NCBI GenBank assembly: GCA_964533945.1
Contig: CAZHPA010000001.1
Coordinates: 1-64,000, forward strand
Origin: CAZHPA01 sp964533945
Lineage (GTDB): Bacteria; Bacillota; Clostridia; Lachnospirales; WRBF01
Reading direction: 5' to 3'
Length of the DNA: 64,000 nt
In this document: one piece after another, positions 7,291-16,716 of the stretch
How the letters are laid out: every line of letters starts with the position of its first letter
Position numbering within the stretch: the stretch's first letter is position 1
Program-made: the position numbers and the translations under genes
Notes under the pieces: generated by a model
The model's database searches: none
What the model saw: the letters and a program-made list of their open reading frames with translations, nothing else
What the model was told of the DNA's origin: nothing

Positions 7291-9930
7291 TTGTTTAAAA
7301 AATTTAAGCTATCTGGCAAATTAATTGTTCCAACTTCTATATTTCTAACATTGGGAACATTTATAATTGTCGCTTCAACACTATTTGTTATGTCTTATAT
7401 GGTATTCAACCTAACTAATCAAAATGCCGCCAACATGTCGTATCGTTATAGCAATAAAATAGTTGAAATTTATGAAACTGCAGCAAGCTCGGCTCAAACT
7501 GTTCGTTCGCTTATAGTTAAAAAAATGGAGGAAAAAAACTACAACAGAGCAGAAGTAAGCGATATGCTAAAAACCGTTCTTGAAGAACACGAAGCTTTAT
7601 ATAGTATTTGGATTGCAATGGATAGCGACACATTCGGAAATGACAAAGAGTACATTGGCACTCAATATGGTTCGCCTATTAAAGGCAGGTTTTCGCCTAA
7701 TTGGGTTAGACTTGAAGGCCAAGACGAAGTTATTTTAACCCAAGATGTTGGTGATGAAGTTGATAGCGAAGCAGGTGAAGTTGAGGGAACGGAAATTGTA
7801 CGCCGAACAAGACAAAACTATTTTTCAGAGGCATATTTATACCCTGTTGGAAATACAGATGAGCTTATGTCTAGTGTTATGGTTCCTATAATTTTTGAAA
7901 ATGAAGTTGTAGGGGTTATTGGATACGACATAAACATGAAAATTATATTTAATTACCTTGACCGATTTAGCTTTTTTAGAACAGGAACTATAACTTTGCT
8001 AAACGAAAACTTAGAAGTTATGTATAACAAAGATAAAAGCATAGTTACTAAAAAATATAAAGACATTAAAGAAGAGAAATTAGTTAATACAATAAATGAA
8101 GTTATAGAATCAAATGAGCCTAAAACTATTCTTTTAGATAAAATTAAAAATAATTTAAGGTCAAGAGCTTTCATAGCTCCTGTTTCGTTTAACACATATC
8201 AAAAAAGATGGGCGCTTGAGCTTACTGCACCTTCTAATGAAATTTTTACTTCGGTTTTTCATACAGTTGCTTTATCTTCTATCTTATGGGTGTTAATTCT
8301 TATAATTTTAATGCTTATATTAAGGAAGATAATTAAGGGTACGATTAAACCTATTATAAATCTTGCAATTTTATCAGATAAAATTGCAAATGGCGAATTA
8401 GATATTGAAGTTAGTTCTAATAGCCCAGATGAACTAGGAGATTTAACCCGTTCCTTTGGTCGTGTTGTTAAAACTGTTAGAGGTTTAGTTAGTGAAATTA
8501 AAACTAAAACTCAAAATAACAGTATAGGTAAATTTAATATTGAAATTCCTATTGATAATTTTCAAGGAAACTATAGGGAGCTTGCAGAAGCTGTTAATAC
8601 AATGTCTTCTGAAATGGTTAGTGATATATTAGAAATATTAAATGTAGCGGATGAAATATCAAAAGGTAACTTTAATGCAACACTAAGACAAATGCCGGGA
8701 GATAAAATAATTGCAAATCAAATGGTTGACGAAATGAAGAAAAATTTAATTAGCGTTCGCAACGAAGTAGGCGATTTAATCGAAGCTGCGGTTTACGGAA
8801 ACTTGCAGCAAAGAGCTGATATATGTAAATATCAGGGTGATTGGTTAGAAATTATTCTTGGGCTAAATACTCTTTTAGATAAAGTTTCAGAACCATACAA
8901 TGAAATTAAAAGCTCTCTTGTTGAAATGTCTAAATGTAATTTGCAAACACGAATTACAAAAGATTTTAAAGGTGAATATGAAATAATTAAAAATGCATTT
9001 AACGCAACACTAGACACTTTGCAATCATATACTAATGAAATTGCAAACGTGCTTAATGAAATGGCAAACGACAATTTTGTTGTTTCAATAGAGCGTGAAT
9101 ATGTTGGAGATTTTCAAATTATAAAAGATTCTGTAAATATGATTAGTGATGCATTTAATAAAGTTTTATGCGATATTGAACAATCTTCAATTAGTATTTC
9201 AATAGGTTCTAAACAAATTTCAGAATCTAGCATGACATTAGCCGAAGGTGCCTCTGAACAAACGCATGAAATAGGGAAGCTGCAAACATCTTCTGCAAAT
9301 ATTTCAGAGCAAATGAAAAAAACGGCAGATGGATTGAAAAATGCTGATGAATTTGCATCACAAACAAACCAAGCAACTCTTTCTTGCAAAGAAAAAATGA
9401 ACAATATGCTAGATGCAATGAATAAAATTTCAGATGACTCTAAAAACATTGGCAAAATTGTTAAAGTTATTGAAGATATTGCATACCAAACAAACTTACT
9501 AGCTTTAAATGCCGCCATTGAATCTGCAAGAGCGGGCGTACATGGCAAAGGGTTTGCCGTTGTTGCTGAAGAAGTTAGAAATCTTTCCCTAAGAACCCAA
9601 AAAGCTGTTAAAGAAACAGCAGAATTAATACGAGGAAGCGTTGAAAAAGTTGAAAGCGGCGCTATTCTTGCAGAAGAAGTTTCTTCAAGCTTGGAAATTA
9701 TAGCTTCAGATATTGAAGTTATTTCAATTATTTTACAAGATGTGTCAGAAATATCTTCTGAACAAGCGCAGCATATTTCAGGTAATGCAGCAAGCATATC
9801 AATAATCTTTAATGTAACAACAACAAATTCAGAAACATCTGAAAAAACTGCCGCCGCCGCAGAAGAACTTTCAGGGCAGGCAGAAGTTTTCAAAAATACC
9901 GTTTCGAAATTTAAGATAAGGCGAAGCTAG
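7291..9930 (+). CDS. Methyl-accepting chemotaxis protein with dCache-like sensor and multiple HAMP-like modules
   Basis: 879 residues, starting at TTG 7291 after AAAGGGGG. Membrane span 1 is at about residues 12-38, followed by an extracellular sensor of about 280 residues (Cache-like, by layout). Span 2 is at about 325-350. A HAMP domain follows, then at least two or three further HAMP-like repeats (segments with the D-I-x-x-G-x-F/L pattern, to about residue 640). The signalling domain carries the conserved hairpin tip DIAYQTNLLALNAAIESARA and GFAVVAEEVRNL. It relays ligand binding to CheA/CheW. Its 3' end overlaps the convergent wecB by 20 bases. No che genes are in the window. Confidence 0.93.
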   Translation: MFKKFKLSGKLIVPTSIFLTLGTFIIVASTLFVMSYMVFNLTNQNAANMSYRYSNKIVEIYETAASSAQTVRSLIVKKMEEKNYNRAEVSDMLKTVLEEHEALYSIWIAMDSDTFGNDKEYIGTQYGSPIKGRFSPNWVRLEGQDEVILTQDVGDEVDSEAGEVEGTEIVRRTRQNYFSEAYLYPVGNTDELMSSVMVPIIFENEVVGVIGYDINMKIIFNYLDRFSFFRTGTITLLNENLEVMYNKDKSIVTKKYKDIKEEKLVNTINEVIESNEPKTILLDKIKNNLRSRAFIAPVSFNTYQKRWALELTAPSNEIFTSVFHTVALSSILWVLILIILMLILRKIIKGTIKPIINLAILSDKIANGELDIEVSSNSPDELGDLTRSFGRVVKTVRGLVSEIKTKTQNNSIGKFNIEIPIDNFQGNYRELAEAVNTMSSEMVSDILEILNVADEISKGNFNATLRQMPGDKIIANQMVDEMKKNLISVRNEVGDLIEAAVYGNLQQRADICKYQGDWLEIILGLNTLLDKVSEPYNEIKSSLVEMSKCNLQTRITKDFKGEYEIIKNAFNATLDTLQSYTNEIANVLNEMANDNFVVSIEREYVGDFQIIKDSVNMISDAFNKVLCDIEQSSISISIGSKQISESSMTLAEGASEQTHEIGKLQTSSANISEQMKKTADGLKNADEFASQTNQATLSCKEKMNNMLDAMNKISDDSKNIGKIVKVIEDIAYQTNLLALNAAIESARAGVHGKGFAVVAEEVRNLSLRTQKAVKETAELIRGSVEKVESGAILAEEVSSSLEIIASDIEVISIILQDVSEISSEQAQHISGNAASISIIFNVTTTNSETSEKTAAAAEELSGQAEVFKNTVSKFKIRRS

Positions 9931-11077
9931 AAAATTGTTCAGGTTTTTCTTTTGAAATTCCAAAGTGATACAATAGCGCATTAATAATCCGTTTGGAAGC
10001 AAATCCGTCGCCAAACGGATTATTTGCCGAAACCATTTCTTCATATTCTTTTTTATCGTTAAGCAAAAGCGCTATATTGTAATACACTTCCTGTTCGGAA
10101 ACTCCGGCAAGCTTTAATGTTTTTGCCAAAATGCCTTCGGGGCGCTCGGTTACATTTCTTAAAACTAAAACGGGCTTTTTGGCAGAAGGCGCTTCTTCTT
10201 GAAGCCCACCCGAATCTGTTAAAACTAAATACGAACGGCTTATTAAGTTGTGCATATCGTTTAAATCAATTGGGTCTATTAAGAGTATGCGCTCGGTGTT
10301 GCCTAAAACTTCATATGCTGTTTGCTTAACTTTAGGGTTGCTATGAACAGCATAAACAACAACAACATCTTCGTTATCGCAAACAATGCGCTTAACGGCA
10401 TGGCAAATATTTAAAAGAGGCTCTCCCAAATTTTCACGCCTATGAGCCGTCATTGCAATAACACGGTTTTTACTGTAATTAATTTTATTTAAAATATCGG
10501 CAGAAAAAGTATAGTCTGCTTTAATCGTTGTTTTCAGGCAATCGATAACCGTATTTCCCGTTACAAAAATTGATTCCTCAGGTACATTTTCTTTAAGTAA
10601 ATTTTGTTTTGAAGCTTGGGTTGGCGCAAAATGCAAATCTGCCAAAACCCCTGTTAGCTTACGGTTAATTTCTTCAGGAAATGGTTGGTATTTGTCATAC
10701 GATCGCAAGCCTGCTTCAACATGACCAATTTTTACCTTATTATAAAATGCTGCAAGCGATGCAACAAAAGTTGTTGTTGTGTCGCCATGAGTTAAAATTA
10801 TGTTGGGCTGTTCTTTTTGAATTACATGTTCAAGCCCTTTTAAAACGTTGCTTGTTATGTCTGTTAGTGTTTGCCCCTGTTTCATTATATTTAAATCGTA
10901 ATGTGGAGTAAGCGAAAACGTTTTAAGAACTTGGTCTAGCATTTGCCTATGCTGTGCCGTAACGCAAATGATAGAATGAATGGAATTGCTGAAAAGCTCC
11001 ATCTCTTTTAAAAGCGGCGACATTTTAATCGCTTCTGGGCGTGTTCCAAAAACAGACATAACTTTTATTTTATTCAT
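9911..11077 (-). CDS. wecB: UDP-N-acetylglucosamine 2-epimerase (non-hydrolysing)
   Basis: 388 residues beginning MNKIKVMSVFGTRPEAIKM, the classic start of WecB/MnaA. Other family blocks are THGDTTTTFVASLAAF, VGHVEAGLRS-like GHVEAGLRSYDKY, FPEE.NR, TAHRRENLG and DSGGLQEEAPS. It interconverts UDP-GlcNAc and UDP-ManNAc for cell-wall teichoic or surface polysaccharide precursors. I start at ATG 11077 (AAAGGTGG upstream); a longer frame to 11149 has no ribosome site. It is convergent with, and overlaps, the chemoreceptor gene by 20 bases, with no separate terminator visible. Confidence 0.95.
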   Translation of the reverse strand: MNKIKVMSVFGTRPEAIKMSPLLKEMELFSNSIHSIICVTAQHRQMLDQVLKTFSLTPHYDLNIMKQGQTLTDITSNVLKGLEHVIQKEQPNIILTHGDTTTTFVASLAAFYNKVKIGHVEAGLRSYDKYQPFPEEINRKLTGVLADLHFAPTQASKQNLLKENVPEESIFVTGNTVIDCLKTTIKADYTFSADILNKINYSKNRVIAMTAHRRENLGEPLLNICHAVKRIVCDNEDVVVVYAVHSNPKVKQTAYEVLGNTERILLIDPIDLNDMHNLISRSYLVLTDSGGLQEEAPSAKKPVLVLRNVTERPEGILAKTLKLAGVSEQEVYYNIALLLNDKKEYEEMVSANNPFGDGFASKRIINALLYHFGISKEKPEQFSSFALS

Positions 11078-11237
11078 TTTTAAGCCACCTTTTGCAAACT
11101 TTTTCTTAGTGTAAAATATTATAAAAAAAATGTAATATAATTTTAACATATTCCATAGTTTACATCAAACTTTTTTGCAAGCTTATCGTATATTGTTTCA
11201 AAGGTAGCTAAGAAAATTAAGTAGGAGGAAAAACGCC

Positions 11238-12020
11238 ATGAATTGTGTCAACCATAAAGACCGAATTGGCATTAATATGTGTTCAGAATGCGGTAGCTGG
11301 TTATGTTCTCAATGCAGCATTGAAATTGACGGACATATACTTTGCAAACGCTGCATTTCAAGATTAACAACAAGCATTAAGCCTATATCAGCTTCAGCAC
11401 CACCACCACCGCCCCCAATGCCATCAAGAGCGCCAGCGCCACCACCACGTATTGATATTCCAATACACGCTTCGGCACCTGTAAGCGGAGGAGGAAGAAG
11501 GAATAGGCCAAATAGATTTTTGCTTCTTATATTCTCGGCATTGCCGGGAGCAAATTATATGTATTTAGGGCTTATGAAACGTGGGTTATTTGTTTTATCA
11601 TCATTCTTTTTAAGTTTTTATTTAATGACATCACTTGAAGCATACAGTTACTATGGCAGTGGGATTCCTGTATTTGCCGCTGTTGCTGGTATAATTGCAA
11701 TTGCTAGTTTTTTTGATGGCTTTAACATTCGCCGCAAAATGGTTGAAGGGGAAAATGTACCAGATGATATTTCTAATATAGTTGGCTTTTTAAACAAATA
11801 TAAAGGCTATTTAATTGCATTTGCTGTACTTGCCGTTGGGCTTCAAGTTATTAGAGAAATGGGATATTACTTAAATTCTTCCGGAAATCAAAAACTTGGT
11901 GTACTTATTGTTCTTATAGTAATTTTTAGGATTTTCTCAATTGGAATTGATTCTTCCGAAAAGAAAAAAAGGAAAAGTAAAAAGGAAGATGTAATTGATT
12001 TAAAAAAGAATGATTTATAA
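11238..12020 (+). CDS. B-box-type zinc finger, proline-rich linker and TM2-like membrane domain protein
   Basis: 260 residues. Residues 1-43 hold a Cys/His-rich zinc finger (CVNH, CSEC, CSQC, CKRC) like bacterial B-box zinc fingers. A proline-rich linker follows (two PPPPP-like runs, about residues 55-80). Then come several hydrophobic segments, the first with a TM2-domain look (LPGANYMYLGLMKRG). The C-terminus is very basic/acidic mixed (KKKRKSKKEDVIDLKKNDL). A membrane protein with a cytosolic zinc finger; role unknown. The ATG at 11238 has AGGAGG upstream, and a terminator follows. Confidence 0.8.
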   Translation: MNCVNHKDRIGINMCSECGSWLCSQCSIEIDGHILCKRCISRLTTSIKPISASAPPPPPPMPSRAPAPPPRIDIPIHASAPVSGGGRRNRPNRFLLLIFSALPGANYMYLGLMKRGLFVLSSFFLSFYLMTSLEAYSYYGSGIPVFAAVAGIIAIASFFDGFNIRRKMVEGENVPDDISNIVGFLNKYKGYLIAFAVLAVGLQVIREMGYYLNSSGNQKLGVLIVLIVIFRIFSIGIDSSEKKKRKSKKEDVIDLKKNDL

Positions 12021-12025
12021 AATTT

Positions 12026-12047
12026 AGGGCTTCTGCCCTTTTTTTAT
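12026..12047 (+). terminator. Rho-independent terminator
   Basis: AGGGC-TTCT-GCCC hairpin followed by eight or more T, six bases past the stop codon. Confidence 0.9.
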
Positions 12048-12089
12048 TTGGCAATTAATGTTATAATAATATGAATTGATTATATTTTA

Positions 12090-12109
12090 ACCCTAAATTA
12101 AAATAGGGT
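12090..12109. promoter_or_regulatory. Inverted repeat upstream of soj
   Basis: ACCCTA (12090-12095) and TAGGGT (12104-12109) with an 8-base AT-only centre, between a TATAAT at 12062-12067-like sequence and the soj start. It could be an operator or a weak RNA hairpin. Confidence 0.3.
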
Positions 12110-12132
12110 AAATATGGAAAAGAGGGGAAAAT

Positions 12133-12963
12133 GTGATAATAGCAATAGCAAATCAAAAAGGCGGGGTTGGCAAAACAACAACAAACATAAGCTTATGCGC
12201 TTGGCTTGCCAAATTAGGAAAAAAGGTTTTAACAATTGATTTAGACCCTCAAGGCAATACAACAATTGGGCTTGGGTTTGATAAAAGCAGTATGCCTTTA
12301 ACAATATATAATATGCTGCTTAACGATTGCTCTATTTCAGACGTTTTGCAACAAACTTGCGTTGAAAATCTTCATATCCTTCCAACAGACGTTCAGCTTT
12401 CGAAAGCAGAAATTGAGCTTTTTAGCTACCCCGACCGTGATTTTATTTTAAAAAAAGCTTTAGCACCTATAAAATCAAATTACGACTTTATTTTAATTGA
12501 TTGCCCGCCCTCTTTAAGTGCTTTAACAATTAATGCCTTAACGGCGGCAGATTCGGTTTTAGTTCCCGTTCAATGCGAATATTTTGCGCTTGATGGGCTA
12601 AATCAATTGCTATGCACAGTTGAACTTATTAAAGAAAAGCTAAACCCGCAGCTATATATTGAAATGGTTGTGCTAACAATGTATAACCAAAGACTAAAAA
12701 TGTCGGCTGCAATATTTGAACAAGTTAAAAACCTTGTTGATGAAAATACGCCTATAAAAACAATACCTCGCAATTCAAAGCTTTCAGAAGCTGCCGGAAT
12801 TGGTGTGCCAATTACTTTACACGACAAAAGGTCTAAAGGAGCGCAAGGCTATTTAGTAATTGCCGAATTAATTATTGAAAATAACAAAGATTTAGACAAA
12901 CAAGAATTAGAACAAGATATAGAACAATTTTCGGAAACAGACGATTATGAATGGACAGTGTAA
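12133..12963 (+). CDS. soj: ParA/Soj-family ATPase
   Basis: 276 residues with the deviant Walker A KGGVGKTT at residues 10-17, the A' motif DLDPQGN and Walker B LIDCPPSL. These mark ParA/Soj ATPases of chromosome or plasmid partition. The start is GTG 12133 after AGAGGGGAAAAT. In many Firmicutes soj lies next to spo0J/parB and close to mnmE. Here mnmE follows directly but no parB is present in the window, so the call is by family and not by complete context. The acidic C-terminus ends at a 44-bp tandem duplication shared with the mnmE start. Confidence 0.85.
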   Translation: MIIAIANQKGGVGKTTTNISLCAWLAKLGKKVLTIDLDPQGNTTIGLGFDKSSMPLTIYNMLLNDCSISDVLQQTCVENLHILPTDVQLSKAEIELFSYPDRDFILKKALAPIKSNYDFILIDCPPSLSALTINALTAADSVLVPVQCEYFALDGLNQLLCTVELIKEKLNPQLYIEMVVLTMYNQRLKMSAAIFEQVKNLVDENTPIKTIPRNSKLSEAAGIGVPITLHDKRSKGAQGYLVIAELIIENNKDLDKQELEQDIEQFSETDDYEWTV

Positions 12964-13045
12964 AAAGCCAAGCAAATGAATAGAAAATTAGTTAATGGAT
13001 GGTGTAAAAACTCAAACAAATGAACAGAAAATTAATTAATGATGA
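12958..13045 (+). repeat. 44-bp imperfect tandem duplication across the soj-mnmE junction
   Basis: Unit 1 (12958-13001) and unit 2 (13002-13045) both read GTGTAAAAA..., then ATGAA.AGAAAATTA.TTAATG, with about five differences in the first 40 bases. Each unit holds a GTG-TAA stop like that of soj and an ATG start like that of mnmE. Only the second ATG opens the long mnmE frame. Confidence 0.85.
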
Positions 13046-14402
13046 TACAATAGCCGCAATAATAACGCCCGTTGGCTATGGGGGAATATGCGTAATTAGA
13101 ATTAGCGGAAACAAAGCAGTTAACATATTGCATAAAATGTTTCGCTCTAACAAAAAGCAATTTAAAACCCACACAGTAATTTACGGGCATATTGTTGACG
13201 GCAAAGAAAAAGTAATTGATGAAGTACTTGTTACAGTTATGCTTGCTCCAAAATCATACACAAAAGAAGATGTTGTAGAAATTAGCTGTCATGGTGGCGT
13301 TAAATCAGTTCAGGCTATTTTGCAAAACGCCATTTTGTGCGGCTGCCGACTAGCAGAACCGGGGGAATTTACAAAACGTGCATTTCTAAACGGGCGCATA
13401 GATTTAGCGCAAGCAGAAGCCGTTGTTGATATTATTAATGCAAAAACCGAAAACTCTAGAATTGCTGCAGTTTCTCAATTAAAAGGCAACCTTTCGGCAA
13501 AAATTAAAGAGTTTAGGCAACAGCTGCTTTTGCTTCTTGCGCAAATTGAAGCTTCTATAGACTATCCGGAACATGATATGGAACAAATTAATTTAAAGCA
13601 AACATATGAAAAATGTGAGATAATTATCGAGGAAATAAACTGCCTTCTAGCAAATTGTGAAAAAGGTATTATAATGAAGGAAGGCGTTAAAACAGCTATA
13701 ATCGGTAAGCCAAATGTTGGCAAGTCGTCACTTTTAAATGCAATTGTTGAACAAGAACGGGCAATAGTAACCGATATTGCCGGAACAACCCGAGACATTC
13801 TTTCCGAATATATAAATATACAAGGCGTTCCATTTATAACTTTAGATACCGCCGGCATTCGTGAAACGGAGAATTTTATTGAAAAAATCGGTGTAAGCAA
13901 AGCAAAGGAAGCAGCGCAAAATGCAGATTTAATTTTACTTGTAGTTGATGGAAGTAAGCCGCTTCATAATAGTGACATTGAACTTTTAAATACTTTTAAG
14001 CATAAAAAAACAATTGTTGTTATTAACAAAACAGACCTTTGCCAAGAAATTTCAATTAACGAGCTTTACAACTATGTTAATAAGGAGTATATTATTCATT
14101 TGAGCGCAAAGCAAAACAAGGGCATCTCAAAACTTTTGAATTTAATGGTAAGCTTAGTTTTCGGCGGGCAAGTCGTCTTAAATGATGAAATTCAAATTAC
14201 ATCGCTTCGCCATAAAGAAGCGCTTTTTAATGCAAAAGCTAGCCTTTTAAGCGCAAAAGAATCTATTGAAAACGGGCTTTTTGAAGATATTGTTTCTATA
14301 GATTTGCAATGCTGTTATAAATATTTAGGAGAAATAATAGGTGAAACAATTGATGATGATATAGTGGACAAAATTTTTAAAGAATTTTGCCTTGGTAAAT
14401 AA
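13020..14402 (+). CDS. mnmE: tRNA uridine-5-carboxymethylaminomethyl(34) synthesis GTPase
   Basis: 460 residues, normal for MnmE/TrmE. The N-terminal formyl-tetrahydrofolate-binding domain has DTIAAIITPVG, GEFTKRAFLNGRIDL and AEAV.DII.A. The GTPase domain has G1 GKPNVGKSS at about residue 228, G3 DTAG and G4 NKTD. The C-terminal C-L-G-K is intact. With MnmG it modifies U34 of tRNAs. The ATG at 13020 has no good Shine-Dalgarno and lies inside the second unit of the 44-bp duplication, so upstream coupling to soj is possible. Confidence 0.96.
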   Translation: MNRKLINDDTIAAIITPVGYGGICVIRISGNKAVNILHKMFRSNKKQFKTHTVIYGHIVDGKEKVIDEVLVTVMLAPKSYTKEDVVEISCHGGVKSVQAILQNAILCGCRLAEPGEFTKRAFLNGRIDLAQAEAVVDIINAKTENSRIAAVSQLKGNLSAKIKEFRQQLLLLLAQIEASIDYPEHDMEQINLKQTYEKCEIIIEEINCLLANCEKGIIMKEGVKTAIIGKPNVGKSSLLNAIVEQERAIVTDIAGTTRDILSEYINIQGVPFITLDTAGIRETENFIEKIGVSKAKEAAQNADLILLVVDGSKPLHNSDIELLNTFKHKKTIVVINKTDLCQEISINELYNYVNKEYIIHLSAKQNKGISKLLNLMVSLVFGGQVVLNDEIQITSLRHKEALFNAKASLLSAKESIENGLFEDIVSIDLQCCYKYLGEIIGETIDDDIVDKIFKEFCLGK

Positions 14403-14446
14403 TATTAATAATCTAAAAAATAAATTAAGAAAGGAAATATTTATTA

Positions 14447-15526
14447 ATGTTTGACAGATTGGAAGAAATTGAACAGAAATATGTTTTACTATCAGATAAA
14501 ATTAATACCCCAGAAACTATAGCCGACCAACAACTTTGGCGGCAATTAATGAAAGAATATAGCGATTTAACGCCGATTGTTGAAACATTTAGAGAATATA
14601 AAGCGGCAAAAGAGCAGGTAGCTGAAAGTAAGCAGCTTTTAAATGATGATTTAGATGACGATTTTAAGCAACTTGTTAAAGACGAGCTTAAAGAAAGCCA
14701 AGAAAAAACCGAAACATTAACAGAAAAATTAAAATTCCTTCTTCTTCCCAAAGACCCTAATGATGAGAAAAACGTAATTGTTGAAATTCGTGGAGGGGCA
14801 GGAGGAGATGAGGCCGCACTTTTTGCGGGAGATTTATTCCGTATGTATAGCAGATATGCAGAGCGCAGCCGCTTTAAAGTTGAGCTTTTAAGTACAAATG
14901 AAAGTGATTTGGGCGGATTTAAAGAAGTTGTATTCTTAATAAGTGGCAAAGGGGCATATTCACGCTTGAAATATGAAAGCGGTGTGCATAGAGTTCAACG
15001 TATACCAACAACCGAATCTGGCGGAAGAATCCATACATCAACAGTAACAGTTGCAGTTTTGCCGGAAGCAGAAGAAGTTGACGTTGAATTAGATTTAAAC
15101 GACGTTAGAATAGACGTTTTCCGCTCATCCGGCAATGGAGGGCAAAGTGTTAACACAACAGATTCGGCAGTTAGAGTAACCCATATCCCAACAGGAATTG
15201 TTATTTCGTGCCAAGATGAAAAGTCGCAGCTAAAAAATAAAGACAAAGCATTGAAGGTTTTAAGGGCAAAACTTTACGAAATAGAAATTGAAAAGCAAAA
15301 TTCATTGGTTTCGGCGGAAAGAAAAAGCCAAGTTGGAACAGGCGACAGAAGCGAACGAATTAGAACATACAACTTCCCTCAAGGCAGGGTAACAGACCAT
15401 AGAGTTGGATTAACACTTCATAGGCTTGAAGCTGTTTTAGACGGCGACTTAAACGAAATAATGGACACTTTAATTACAACGGAACAAGCCGAAAAATTGA
15501 AAGCAGGCGGATTAGACAAAAACTAA
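14447..15526 (+). CDS. prfA: Peptide chain release factor 1
   Basis: 359 residues, typical of RF1. The GGQ peptidyl-hydrolysis motif is at about residues 230-232 within SSGNGGQSVNTTDSAV, and the GGAGGDEA and GVHRVQRIP blocks are present. It terminates translation at UAA and UAG. The ATG at 14447 follows AAGAAAGGAAA. It lies 44 bases after mnmE on the same strand and is followed by a strong terminator. Confidence 0.97.
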   Translation: MFDRLEEIEQKYVLLSDKINTPETIADQQLWRQLMKEYSDLTPIVETFREYKAAKEQVAESKQLLNDDLDDDFKQLVKDELKESQEKTETLTEKLKFLLLPKDPNDEKNVIVEIRGGAGGDEAALFAGDLFRMYSRYAERSRFKVELLSTNESDLGGFKEVVFLISGKGAYSRLKYESGVHRVQRIPTTESGGRIHTSTVTVAVLPEAEEVDVELDLNDVRIDVFRSSGNGGQSVNTTDSAVRVTHIPTGIVISCQDEKSQLKNKDKALKVLRAKLYEIEIEKQNSLVSAERKSQVGTGDRSERIRTYNFPQGRVTDHRVGLTLHRLEAVLDGDLNEIMDTLITTEQAEKLKAGGLDKN

Positions 15527-15550
15527 GGGAACGGTTAATCGTTCCCTTTT
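15527..15550 (+). terminator. Terminator of prfA
   Basis: GGGAACG / CGTTCCC stem with a 6-base loop, then TTTT, starting right after the TAA. Confidence 0.9.
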
Positions 15551-15567
15551 AAAATTAGAAATTAAAA

Positions 15568-16575
15568 CTAAAGTAAGTTTATACCGTTTTCATTGCAAAT
15601 TCTTTCCATTTCAGGCGGCCAAACAGAAGATTGCACTTCTCCTATATGAGCTTTTCTTAGCAAAAACATGCAAAGCCTTGATTGCCCGATTCCTCCGCCT
15701 ATAGTTAGTGGCACGGTTTCATTGGCAACAGCCCATTGAAACGGCAAATTAATTTTTTCAGGAGTTTTTCTAATGCTAAGTTGTTCTTTTAATGCACAAC
15801 TGTCAACTCTAATTCCCATGCTTGAAAGCTCGAATGCACGCTCTAAAACAGGATAGTATAAAACAATATCTCCGTTTAATTTCCAATCGTCATAATCGGC
15901 AGCTCTGCCGTCATGGAGCTTCCCAGATTTAAGCGGCGCACCAATTTGGCATACAAAAATTGCCCCGTATTTCTTAGCATAAATATTTTCGCGATTGTGC
16001 GGAGAAACATTTGGGTATTCGTCTTCCATTTGCTGAGTTGTTATAAAAGTTATTTGTTCGGGCAAAATTTCTTTATACCCATATTTTTCACATACAAACT
16101 TTTCAGTTAATTTAACTACGCTATAAATTGTATTAACAACAGATTCAAGCGTTTCCATATTTCTTTGTTCTTTTGTTATAACTTTCTCCCAATCCCATTG
16201 GTCAACGTAAATTGAATGTAAGTTGTCCGTTGATTCATCACGCCTTATAGCGTTCATATTTGTATATAATCCTTCTCCAACCGAGAAGCCGTATCTTCCT
16301 AAAGCCATACGCTTCCATTTTGCAAGCGAATGAACTATTTCAACAACTTTTCCGTTTTGCTCTAAAATATCAAATGAAACAGGACGTTCAACACCGTTTA
16401 AATTGTCGTTAAGTCCTGTTTCGGGTTCAACAAAAAGCGGCGCAGAAACTCTTTTTAAGTTAAGCGCACTTGAAAGCTCGTTTTCAAAATAAACTCTAAT
16501 ATCTTTAATTGCTTGTTCTGTTTCTTTTATGCTAAGTTTAGATTCATAACCGCTTGGTATTATTAGTTTTTGCAT
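15568..16575 (-). CDS. asnA: Aspartate--ammonia ligase (asparagine synthetase A)
   Basis: 335 residues matching AsnA, a class II aminoacyl-tRNA-synthetase-like enzyme that forms asparagine from aspartate, ammonia and ATP. Recognisable blocks are APLFVEPETGLNDNLNGVERPV, the SLAKWKR segment, YVDQWDWEKVI and GGGIGQSRL.MFLL near the end. The ATG at 16575 follows AGGGGGAAAA. It has its own promoter (16613-16641), and it is convergent with prfA. An asparaginyl-tRNA synthetase is also in the window (59181), unlinked. Confidence 0.96.
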   Translation of the reverse strand: MQKLIIPSGYESKLSIKETEQAIKDIRVYFENELSSALNLKRVSAPLFVEPETGLNDNLNGVERPVSFDILEQNGKVVEIVHSLAKWKRMALGRYGFSVGEGLYTNMNAIRRDESTDNLHSIYVDQWDWEKVITKEQRNMETLESVVNTIYSVVKLTEKFVCEKYGYKEILPEQITFITTQQMEDEYPNVSPHNRENIYAKKYGAIFVCQIGAPLKSGKLHDGRAADYDDWKLNGDIVLYYPVLERAFELSSMGIRVDSCALKEQLSIRKTPEKINLPFQWAVANETVPLTIGGGIGQSRLCMFLLRKAHIGEVQSSVWPPEMERICNENGINLL

Positions 16576-16612
16576 TAATTTTCCCCCTAGTTTTTGTGCT
16601 TACGCTAAAAAA

Positions 16613-16641
16613 AGTCTACATTAATTCAACGCTTTTGTCAA
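16613..16641 (-). promoter_or_regulatory. Putative sigma-A promoter of asnA
   Basis: On the minus strand TTGACA (16641-16636), 17-base spacer, TAGACT (16618-16613). Confidence 0.65.
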
Positions 16642-16664
16642 CACAAAGTAATGCTTCTATTTGC

Positions 16665-16692
16665 TTGTAATTTAGCCGATAAATGTTATAAT
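16665..16692 (+). promoter_or_regulatory. Putative sigma-A promoter of the YvyF-like gene
   Basis: TTGTAA (16665-16670), 16-base spacer, perfect TATAAT (16687-16692), 24 bases before the start. The spacer contains GCCGATAA, which resembles a sigma-28 -10, but its -35 partner is poor. Confidence 0.55.
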
Positions 16693-16716
16693 ATACTATT
16701 GTGAAAGAGGTGTACC

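Noticed and set aside
9114..9893. 259-codon frame antisense to the chemoreceptor
   Set aside because: It lies opposite the highly conserved signalling domain; composition is Ser/Ala/Ile-rich shadow and no start signal is present.
16671..16690. Sigma-28 promoter for the YvyF-like gene
   Set aside because: GCCGATAA fits a -10, but the -35 position reads TCTA instead of TAAA; a sigma-A promoter is better.
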